This document shows positions 1 through 5,518 of a stretch of 10,583 nt of DNA, piece after piece. Source of the stretch: Planktomarina sp. (GTDB lineage: Bacteria; Pseudomonadota; Alphaproteobacteria; Rhodobacterales; Rhodobacteraceae); contig JAKMFM010000118.1 of the NCBI GenBank assembly GCA_022425445.1, positions 1 to 10,583 on the forward strand. The letters are read 5' to 3'. A program made the translations under genes and the position numbers. Positions within the stretch are counted from its first letter, which is position 1. Every line of letters starts with the position of its first letter. The notes under the pieces were generated by a model. The model did no database searches. It was not told the DNA's origin and saw nothing but the letters and a program-made list of their open reading frames with translations.

Positions 1-81
1 AGTTATAACAGCATAATTTTCTGCATAAGCTGTTAGTGGCAGTACCGCGGCAGCCGCAGTGACCATAATGGATAATTTCAT
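1..81 (-). CDS. Secreted protein, N-terminal fragment (cut by window edge)
   Basis: Only the first 27 residues are inside the window. They read as a classical Sec signal peptide: a short Lys-containing start (MKLS), a hydrophobic Ala/Val/Leu core, and a likely signal peptidase I site after TAYA, so the mature protein would begin ENYAVIT. The start is supported by GGAG about 6 bases upstream of the ATG. The gene is divergent from the gene at 215 and shares its 133-bp upstream region. Mature ends such as ENYAVI occur in secreted caspase-like (peptidase C14) proteins, but seven mature residues are far too few to assign a family. I am confident of an exported product, not of a function. Confidence 0.72.
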   Translation of the reverse strand, partial: MKLSIMVTAAAAVLPLTAYAENYAVIT

Positions 82-133
82 AATTGTTCTCCGAATGTAA
101 CATTGATACTTACAAGTAATCCAAAGATTAAAC

Positions 134-167
134 GTTATTCAAAAACATGCGCTTGTTATTGAATAAC
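134..167. promoter_or_regulatory. 9-bp inverted repeat between divergent genes (candidate operator)
   Basis: GTTATTCAA at 134-142 is repeated as its exact reverse complement TTGAATAAC at 159-167, with 16 bases between. It lies in the shared upstream region of the secreted protein ending at 81 and the operon starting at 215. CTTGTT also occurs twice in direct orientation 22 bp apart (152-157 and 174-179). The spacing between arms and the location suit a dimeric DNA-binding protein better than a terminator, as no T-run follows. The membrane winged-helix protein encoded just downstream is an obvious candidate binder, but that is inference. Confidence 0.4.
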
Positions 168-214
168 ATCGCTCTTGTTGCAATTAATGTTGAAAAATAA
201 AAGAGTGGGTTAAG

Positions 215-505
215 ATGGTTAGAGTGATAGCAGCAGCGATTTTTTTATGGGGCGCATGTCTTTCGTCTGTAGCGCATGCAGAAAATTGTTTTGTTTTATA
301 CAAAGCCAAGAAAGATAATCCACTTAAATTACATTTGGGCCTGATGAAGATAGATCGAACTTGCTCAGACGATGCAATTGAGGCCATTTCGCGCCTAAGA
401 TTGCAGCCTGCAGGATGGTCACTTTTACAAATAGTGAATGTCTCGAAAGACATTGAAGTTGAAAAAATAAAAAGGGACTTGGGTGAATACTTTCTTAAAT
501 ATTAA
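215..505 (+). CDS. Small secreted protein of unknown function (96 aa)
   Basis: The 96-residue product starts with a signal peptide (hydrophobic residues 4-20, cleavage likely after AHA at residue 22), leaving a mature protein of about 74 residues. Mature Cys25 and Cys50 could form a disulfide in the periplasm. The mature part is basic and otherwise soluble, with a Lys-rich stretch at residues 30-38 (KAKKDNPLK) and a WSLLQIVNV strand-like segment. An ATG with a purine-rich AAAAGAG upstream sets the start. The end overlaps the next gene by 23 bp, so the two are very probably co-translated. I do not recognise a named family. The pairing with a membrane regulator suggests a periplasmic partner or ligand for it, but no motif proves that. 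Confidence 0.72.
   Translation: MVRVIAAAIFLWGACLSSVAHAENCFVLYKAKKDNPLKLHLGLMKIDRTCSDDAIEAISRLRLQPAGWSLLQIVNVSKDIEVEKIKRDLGEYFLKY
472..485 (+). promoter_or_regulatory. Ribosome binding site and GTG start inside the upstream gene
   Basis: AAGGGA at 472-477 precedes the GTG at 483-485 by a normal distance, while both lie within the 3' end of the secreted-protein gene. This decides the GTG start of the membrane regulator and implies translational coupling. Confidence 0.6.
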
Positions 506-1166
506 ACGAGACACAGTCTTTTTAGCCATAATTATTGTGGGGTTTCTGCTGACAGTATTAGCCTTCAGTGCATTGTATTTCGCCGTCCCTGATCCTCAAG
601 TATTTAACAGTGCTGTTGAAAAAATATTTGTAGAAAACGATTTTACGCAACAGACAGATTTGAAGCTGTTAGAAGTGTTAGCGCAGTCTGGTAGTTTATT
701 TGAAGGTTCAATTGCGCTTTACTCAAAGATTATCTTTACATTATTTTTTGTAATTCTCACGGTAATGATGATATGTCTTGCGCTTATTTTCTCTAATATT
801 GAACTGCGTAAGCAGTTTGATCTATTGCAGACGAGTTCATTCAATGCTCTTTCTATTGAACTACTTAGGTCAAAAAATTCTGTACAAATAAATGGAGACT
901 TATTCCAGTTAACCGCTAGCAATAGTGAAACTTTAAGCGTGTTAATGGAATGCGCTCTGGATGGTGACTATGTGACGGGCGTCCAGCTAGAGAGCATAAT
1001 TAGTGGTAAAGATGAAGCTGAATGCGATGATAATTCTGGTGCGATGCGAATAAAACGGCTCCGTGATAATCTTGGCGGTCAAATTATTGCGACAAAATTG
1101 ATCCGCCATGTACCTTCTAAAGGTTATCAAATTAATAGCCCTAAAGGTAGTATCCACCTAGGGTAG
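483..1166 (+). CDS. Inner-membrane winged-helix transcriptional regulator, two TM helices then C-terminal OmpR-type domain
   Basis: This 227-residue protein has two clear hydrophobic helices (about residues 12-35 and 82-104) separated by a loop of about 46 residues. A cytoplasmic C-terminal domain (about 117-220) follows. The end of that domain carries the signature of an OmpR/PhoB winged helix: the recognition-helix-like MRIKRLRDNL at 188-197, then a wing ending RHVPSKGYQIN at 208-218, matching the family pattern of IKRLR-(K/R)-L followed by VRGxGYxL. There is no receiver domain. With the N-terminus cytoplasmic, the loop would face the periplasm. ToxR and CadC carry the winged helix at the N-terminus before a single TM helix, so the order here is reversed. 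The gene overlaps the secreted-protein gene by 23 bp, suggesting that this protein reads out or controls it. The TM calls are firm, the winged helix likely, the role as a signal-responsive regulator inferred. Confidence 0.7.
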   Translation: MNTFLNIKRDTVFLAIIIVGFLLTVLAFSALYFAVPDPQVFNSAVEKIFVENDFTQQTDLKLLEVLAQSGSLFEGSIALYSKIIFTLFFVILTVMMICLALIFSNIELRKQFDLLQTSSFNALSIELLRSKNSVQINGDLFQLTASNSETLSVLMECALDGDYVTGVQLESIISGKDEAECDDNSGAMRIKRLRDNLGGQIIATKLIRHVPSKGYQINSPKGSIHLG

Positions 1167-1230
1167 CTTTAACCGCCAAAGACCTCCCACGGTCCAGCTT
1201 TAAATTTTTGCACCTCCAACACATCACAGA

Positions 1231-1266
1231 CGACACCCGACACCCCTATAGGGGTGTGTCGTGTCG
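1231..1266. repeat. 36-bp interrupted palindrome
   Basis: The core ACACCCCTATAGGGGTGT at 1240-1257 is a perfect 18-bp palindrome. Six further bases pair on each side (CGACAC at 1231-1236 with GTGTCG at 1261-1266) across a 3-by-3 mismatch. It lies between convergent coding regions (stop at 1166 on plus, stop at 1311 on minus), so a bidirectional terminator is possible, but there is no T-run. The absence of a loop at the centre favours a DNA-level site (protein binding or a replication-associated palindrome). Confidence 0.55.
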
Positions 1267-1326
1267 CCTCATGCGAATGATGGCATTTGACGACATTGAC
1301 GATGTCGCCCTTATGTCGCTTTGTCG
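1231..1326. repeat. Cluster of TGTCG/CGACA pentamers, iteron-like
   Basis: The pentamer TGTCG or its complement occurs at 1231, 1238, 1257, 1262, 1291, 1303, 1314 and 1322, eight times in 96 bp. Two form a second small hairpin (CGACAT at 1291-1296, ATGTCG at 1302-1307). ATGTCGC is repeated directly at 1302 and 1313, 11 bp apart, about one helical turn. The last copies run into the 3' end of the RepA-like remnant. The arrangement resembles a replication-origin or repressor-binding array of the lost element. That function is inferred. Confidence 0.4.
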
Positions 1327-1920
1327 CCTAAGCGGTAAATATCATCGCTACATTTTAGTAAGCCCTTGTCTACCAAACCTTTTCTAGCACGAGCGAACGC
1401 AGTGTTTTTAGAAGCCTGATTGTCGCCTGTGTGTCGTTCGTTAAAGAACGGACGCCACTCATCCAGAGCCAATCCAGCAGAGGCGACATTGCCCTTTGTC
1501 GCCTCGTAAAACGCATCCATTGCCATTGCTTCGTTGCTGGTCAGCTTAGCTTTGGGAACCGATCTAGTAACCTGCTGCAACGCGATTGACGGCTCAACGC
1601 TTACTTTCAGAAACTGCATTGTATCAAACTTTGGCCCATCCTTCTGCTTCTCGCAGCTTACAATGATGTCGTTGTCGCCAAGTGACTTAACCAAAATTTC
1701 CGTATCCAGCGCACCCTTGAAGGCGGTTGAACCTCGCGCGCGATCTTGGTTGTTGTGACCAGTGTGATGAACAAGCATGACGTCGCACTGGTAGTTATGC
1801 TTCAGCTTGTCTGCCGTCTGAACCAGCTCACCCATCTCTTTGGCATTATTTTCATCTTTGCCTGCCATGTGCCGTGCGACTGTATCAATGATGATTAGCT
1901 TTGGATTGCCGCGCGTTCTA
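1311..1920 (-). pseudogene. RepA-like (AAA_25-type) replicative helicase/ATPase, 5'-truncated remnant
   Basis: About 200 codons remain of the C-terminal half of a phage/plasmid RepA-like ATPase. Numbering from the open frame beginning at 1952, visible parts are the Walker B strand KLIIIDT (18-24), VHHTGH (61-66), and RARGSTAFKGALD (71-83), which in this family follows the ATP site. A C-terminal winged-helix-like segment (about 138-213, ending DDIYRLGD) completes it. Intact relatives begin with a Walker A P-loop, often after a primase-type region; none is present here. The frame opens inside the neighbouring secreted-protein gene with only a TTG, and family-like sequence starts at GNPK near 1910, so the junction is roughly 1908-1925. 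It cannot hydrolyse ATP as it stands and is most likely a remnant of a prophage, plasmid or integrative element. Expression as a chimeric protein is unlikely. Confidence 0.75.
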
Positions 1921-2295
1921 TATTTTTGATAAGTTGTGTTTCGTCCACGCAAGTGCCTTGAAGGGATCCTTCAGCGCTAAGAAGTTCAATAGACCATTGC
2001 CCTTCCTTATTCCTAATAAAGCCTAAAAAATTTTCATCTGCAGAACTCTTTAAAACGAAGCCATCTTTGGTTTCTGTAAGGAGGTCAATGTTCGGACCGT
2101 TTACAATTTTAAATTCGCCATTTGTTTCCGTGATGATCAATGTTTCATCCAAATCTCTATTCGGGTCGTTATCTAGGCAAGCCAGTGCCAAGATACCCTC
2201 ATAAAGTTCGCGTGGTGCCTGAAGAGCTACTCCGCTAGATTGTGCTTGAGCGAATGTGCTGCTCAAAAAAACACCAAAGCTAAAAGTTTACGCAT
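1895..2295 (-). pseudogene. Small secreted protein, frameshifted in its signal peptide
   Basis: The best start is the ATG at 2295-2293, with AAGGA about 7 bases upstream. From there the frame reads MRKLLALVFF and then hits TGA within a run of seven T (2271-2265 on minus). Adding one T gives MRKLLALVFFLSSTFAQAQ, a textbook signal peptide with cleavage after AQA, continuing into about 115 acidic residues with no stop. Reading without the change requires a TTG at 2266 with half a signal peptide. The mature part has two Cys (in LALACLD and GTCVDE) and is rich in Asp and Glu; no family recognised. Its last few residues (ERAAIQS) lie in or beyond the junction with the RepA-like remnant, so the natural C-terminus may be lost. 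It may be a true pseudogene, a slippage-dependent gene, or a homopolymer sequencing error. Confidence 0.68.
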
Positions 2296-2298
2296 AAT

Positions 2299-2352
2299 CT
2301 AATCCTTGAACACCGCAGCACCAACAGAAGTCATAACTTGCACCCAGCGCAT
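2299..2352 (-). CDS. Possible 17-residue leader ORF upstream of the frameshifted secreted-protein gene
   Basis: ATG at 2352-2350 follows TAGGGAGC, a plausible ribosome binding site, and reads MRWVQVMTSVGAAVFKD before TAG at 2301-2299. The stop is 3 bases before the ATG of the downstream gene, and the ORF contains that gene's ribosome binding site, an arrangement that allows coupling. It has no recognised homologue and could arise by chance. Confidence 0.25.
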   Translation of the reverse strand: MRWVQVMTSVGAAVFKD

Positions 2353-2640
2353 GCTCCCTACGGAACACATTGTCTTTTTGTGACTGTAAGAGCAATAAGT
2401 TCAGTGCCTATATTGGTTCCATATCGAGAGCTGGGGATTTGGATCAATAATAAATCGCAAAATAATAATTCGAAAAACATTTGACGCCTTCATGGGCAAC
2501 CCCAGCCACGGGCAAAACACCGAGAGGCCAAGCGCCAAAGGGAGCCTGCGAAACATGCACGATTTCAATGTAAAATCCTTCAAATATCTTCTTCAAAATT
2601 GCTTTATTGATGGATACTCTAAAAAGGTAACGTGAAAATC
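2353..2640. other. Intergenic stretch with no assignable gene, containing a GC-rich patch
   Basis: Apart from a GC-rich block at about 2484-2573, the sequence is AT-rich. Several short frames stay open through the block on both strands. One minus frame without a proper start reads VHVSQAPFGAWPLGVLPVAG, and another of 60 residues runs 2583-2401. None has a convincing start, ribosome binding site and family resemblance together. It may be a remnant of an eroded gene or a non-coding element; I cannot say which. Confidence 0.4.
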
Positions 2641-2643
2641 AAG

Positions 2644-2656
2644 ACGCAATCTGCGT
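2644..2656 (-). terminator. Weak stem-loop directly after the hydantoinase-family gene
   Basis: On the minus strand ACGCA-GAT-TGCGT forms a 5-bp stem with a 3-base loop immediately after the TAA, followed by CTTGATTTT. The stem is short and the T-run interrupted, so this is only a possible terminator. Confidence 0.22.
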
Positions 2657-4669
2657 TTAAATTTGATCGTCCCGCGCAACGCGCGGCCGACCGGTCGCCT
2701 CGACTGAAATTTCAGCTTCAATAAACACCTCACGCGCCTCGCTGCGTGCGCGTTTGATATCACGATGGCTCGAGACCTGTACAGTGTCGCTGCCGCTCTC
2801 CTCTACCTCCGCGCACGCGGTGTCGCACAGCCAAGTCTCCAGCGCCAACACGGCGTCATCCTCGCTGTGAAAATCCTGCGGACCCTCGATAAAGTGGACG
2901 CGGTAAATTCCTTCGGACGGCGCCGTGATCGTGCCAGACCGGCGCATTGTGATGCGCCCAACGACGGCGCCAATGGCATTGGCCACGGCAGCATGCTCGG
3001 GCAAAATAACATCGCAATTCAACGCCTCCCCAACCGCTGGGTAATAGGTCGACGCCGAAGCACCCAGCCCAATCACATCCACATCCAGACGGGCCTCCAT
3101 CTTCACCAATCCCGCAGCGCGGCGCAATCCACGCTGCAACAGCTCATGACCCGCCAGGGCGGTTGGCGCGCCGCTATAGGGATCGATTTCCTCAACAAAG
3201 GCCGACGTGAGCAAGGCCTTTGCAGTTTGTGCCGTGAGTTGATCAATAATGATTTTCGCCATCTGTTCAGGCGTCCGCGCCAAAGGGTCCCCTGCCCCCG
3301 TGCGCCTGCGCCCCATCAAAGAAAGACCAACCGCAGCCGCTACGCGGTTCCACGCGCTCAACATCCCCAAGACATGGCTGGCATCGGAGGGCGTCACACC
3401 GGAAAGCTCGACCAGGCTACGCGCCACCAAACGTTGGATTGACAGGTACTCGACCCGCGAGGACAAAAGCTGGTCCAGTGGATGGGTCTGTGCGCCAATG
3501 CGGTCAAATACGGCCTGATCCCGGGCGCTGAGACCCGCGGTGTCGCCACCTGGCACCGCGCGCACAAATTGCCCATCATAGTCGCCCGGCATGACAGCCC
3601 GCAGCTGCCGATCAAGAGCGGGTAAAACCACCTCTGGCGCCTCATGAGCGATCAACGAAATTGGCAAGAGCCGCCGCGGGCCAAGAGTGACCCCGCCAGC
3701 GAGACCCTCAGAGCGAAAATGCACCTCACTGTCCCCCCCCAAGCCAGTGGTGCGCATGGCGACCGCCTCCACCATTGTACGATAAGGGCCGACCTGCGCC
3801 CCGGCCGGGTCAATCTGCGGCTGCCCATCACGCAACAGAGCGATATCCGTCGTCGTTCCGCCAATATCAGACACCAAAGCATGGTCCCGGCCTGTCATCC
3901 ACCGCGCACCGACAATGGAAGCGGCTGGACCGCTCAAAATCGTTTCAATGGGGCGTTCCTTTGCCTTTTGCGAAGAAATCAAAGCCCCATCGCCGCGCAC
4001 AACCATCAAGGGCGCCGAGAGGCCAATCTCGCGCAAAATATCTTCCGCCCGTCCAATGAGCTGATGAGTCAGCCCGATCAATCGCGCATTTAATAAAGCC
4101 GTTAAAGCCCGCTTGGGGCCGTTGAGCTTTGAAGACAGATGGTGTGACGCACTGACGGGGCGGCCTGTAACCTGCCCGATCACTTCGGCAGCCCGCAGCT
4201 CATGCGCAGCATTGCGCGTGGCAAATTGCGCAGCCACCGCATAGGCCGATACGCCTTGATCTTGTGTCAACCACTCTCGTAGCAAAGATTCATCCAACGG
4301 AGCGGCCTGCCCACCCGCATGATCATGTCCGCCACTGAGCGTGATAACAGGATCACCCTTCAGCGCTTCCTTCAGCCCATGAGTGTCCAAATCCCGCGCA
4401 TCAAACCCGATATAGACCAGCCCGACACGCCCCCCTTGCCCCTCAACCAGGGCATTGGTGGCCAAAGTTGTGGACAAAGAGGCCAACGAAATCTCTCGGG
4501 GGGCGACTTTGGCCTGCTCCAAAACGGCCCGCACCGCCGCGCCTATGCCCAGCGCCAAATCCGCACGTGTGGTCAGAGATTTTGCGCTGGCAATCACGTG
4601 AGTGTCGTCGCGGATCAGCACTGCATCGGTATAGGTGCCGCCCGTATCAACCCCCAATAGTATCGTCAT
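2657..4669 (-). CDS. Hydantoinase/oxoprolinase family protein (HyuA-like ATPase)
   Basis: The 670-residue product belongs to the family of N-methylhydantoinase A, 5-oxoprolinase and acetone carboxylase beta-type subunits, cytoplasmic enzymes with an actin-like ATPase fold that couple ATP use to ring opening or carboxylation. Visible are phosphate-1 VDTGGTYTDA (7-16), STTLATNALVEG (66-77), VVRGDG (223-228), ETILSGPAASIVGA (242-255), phosphate-2 DIGGTTTDIALL (268-279) and GLGGDSEV (309-316). Length fits the family's A subunit. The ATG at 4669 is preferred over the upstream TTG because it has GGGAGA 8 bases before it and the family begins at MTILLGVDTGGT. The B subunit (HyuB) usually encoded next to it is absent; downstream lies the AT-rich region. 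Substrate is undetermined. A run of eight G (minus strand, 3740-3733) falls in the GLGGDS codons, frame intact. Confidence 0.9.
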   Translation of the reverse strand: MTILLGVDTGGTYTDAVLIRDDTHVIASAKSLTTRADLALGIGAAVRAVLEQAKVAPREISLASLSTTLATNALVEGQGGRVGLVYIGFDARDLDTHGLKEALKGDPVITLSGGHDHAGGQAAPLDESLLREWLTQDQGVSAYAVAAQFATRNAAHELRAAEVIGQVTGRPVSASHHLSSKLNGPKRALTALLNARLIGLTHQLIGRAEDILREIGLSAPLMVVRGDGALISSQKAKERPIETILSGPAASIVGARWMTGRDHALVSDIGGTTTDIALLRDGQPQIDPAGAQVGPYRTMVEAVAMRTTGLGGDSEVHFRSEGLAGGVTLGPRRLLPISLIAHEAPEVVLPALDRQLRAVMPGDYDGQFVRAVPGGDTAGLSARDQAVFDRIGAQTHPLDQLLSSRVEYLSIQRLVARSLVELSGVTPSDASHVLGMLSAWNRVAAAVGLSLMGRRRTGAGDPLARTPEQMAKIIIDQLTAQTAKALLTSAFVEEIDPYSGAPTALAGHELLQRGLRRAAGLVKMEARLDVDVIGLGASASTYYPAVGEALNCDVILPEHAAVANAIGAVVGRITMRRSGTITAPSEGIYRVHFIEGPQDFHSEDDAVLALETWLCDTACAEVEESGSDTVQVSSHRDIKRARSEAREVFIEAEISVEATGRPRVARDDQI

Positions 4670-4983
4670 CAACTCATCTCCCGCACGCTCCGGCTCGGTG
4701 TAACCCATTTTCGCGTCAGGACCTGCCTTTTTGCGACACATAATCGGCCGAAACGCGAGGCGCAACATTTCAAATGTGACCTCTGCCAATCAAAACATAC
4801 GCGCCGATATCCCATCTGGTGGCGACATTGTGCAGCATCGGCCTCCCCCCGGCAGGCGCGGCGCAATCTCTGGGTGGTATTGCCGATCACAATTTCCATC
4901 CGTTACGCGCCCGGCGGCCCTTTTGTTTCTGACAAAATACCCTAAAGTGACGCACAACTACATTTGGACGATTGGGGATAGAG
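4670..4983. other. Divergent intergenic region between the HyuA-like gene and sspB
   Basis: This 314-bp region must hold both promoters. No convincing -35/-10 pair or RNA gene could be singled out by eye. GCCGAT at 4803-4808 and ATCGGC at 4837-4842 form a 6-bp inverted repeat with a wide gap, not compelling. Ribosome binding sites for both flanking genes are at its ends. Confidence 0.4.
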
Positions 4984-5442
4984 ATGATCGACTATGGCAG
5001 CATGATGCACGATGCAATGCGCGGTTTAATCAAGCATTTGTTGCAAGATATTGCTGAAGCGGGAGAATTGCCCGGAGATCATCATTTTTTTATCACATTT
5101 GACACAATGCACCCCGGCGTGCAGGTTCCTGACTGGCTGGTTGATCGCTACCCGAACGAAATGACAATCGTCGTGCAACATTGGTTTGAGAAACTCAATG
5201 TCACAGAAGACGGGTTCGCAATCACCCTAAATTTCGGCGATTCGCCTGAGCCGCTCTATATTCCATTTTTGGCGCTGCGCACCTTCGTGGATCCATCTGT
5301 TGAGTTTGGCCTGCGCTTTGAGCACATCGAGGAAGATGTGCCCGAAGACTCGGAGGCACCGATGCATGAAAACGCAGAGCCCGAAGATGAGATCCGAGAA
5401 GAGGCGCAGGTTGTCAGCCTCGACAGCTTTCGAAAACAATAA
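4984..5442 (+). CDS. sspB: SspB-family ClpXP adaptor protein
   Basis: This 152-residue protein is the alphaproteobacterial form of SspB, which tethers ssrA-tagged and other substrates to the ClpXP protease in the cytoplasm. The N-terminal helix (MIDYGSMMHDAMRGLIKHLL) is followed by the family hallmark LPGDHHFFITFDT (29-41), then HPGVQVPDWLVDRYPNEMTI (43-62), the beta strands around ITLNFGDSPEPLYIPF (80-95), and VDPSVEFGLRFE (102-113). A long acidic linker (about 114-141) leads to a C-terminal VVSLDSFRKQ (143-152), the ClpX-docking tail. ATG at 4984 is chosen over the in-frame TTG at 4972 because GGGGA sits 7 bases before it. A 76-bp gap separates it from fumC on the same strand, so read-through is possible. 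Confidence 0.9.
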   Translation: MIDYGSMMHDAMRGLIKHLLQDIAEAGELPGDHHFFITFDTMHPGVQVPDWLVDRYPNEMTIVVQHWFEKLNVTEDGFAITLNFGDSPEPLYIPFLALRTFVDPSVEFGLRFEHIEEDVPEDSEAPMHENAEPEDEIREEAQVVSLDSFRKQ

Positions 5443-5518
5443 CGCCCGGGCCACAGAGCACATTGCACCCGCCGTGCTGCATGGGTAAACCGTTGAGCAG
5501 ATAACGAAAGGGCATCCC

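Noticed and set aside
1..81. Caspase-like (C14) identity for the divergent secreted protein
   Set aside because: Only seven mature residues are visible; the resemblance is too short to call.
184..453. 89-codon minus-strand frame opposite the secreted-protein gene
   Set aside because: Lies antisense to a gene with a clear signal peptide and start, and has no plausible start or family.
1165..1203. Direct repeat AGCTTTAA at 1165-1172 and 1196-1203
   Set aside because: Eight AT-rich bases, 31 bp apart, without matching context at an element boundary; could be chance, so not called an att site.
2401..2583. 60-codon open frame on the minus strand
   Set aside because: No ribosome binding site, no recognisable family, and other frames over the GC-rich patch are equally open; treated as unassigned sequence.
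2765..4743. Several long plus-strand open frames opposite the HyuA-like gene
   Set aside because: They are antisense shadows of a GC-rich gene with strong family motifs; none shows protein-like conservation signals.
4670..4789. N-terminal extension of the HyuA-like protein to a TTG at 4789
   Set aside because: The family starts at the MTILLGVDTGGT block, and only the ATG at 4669 has a proper ribosome binding site.
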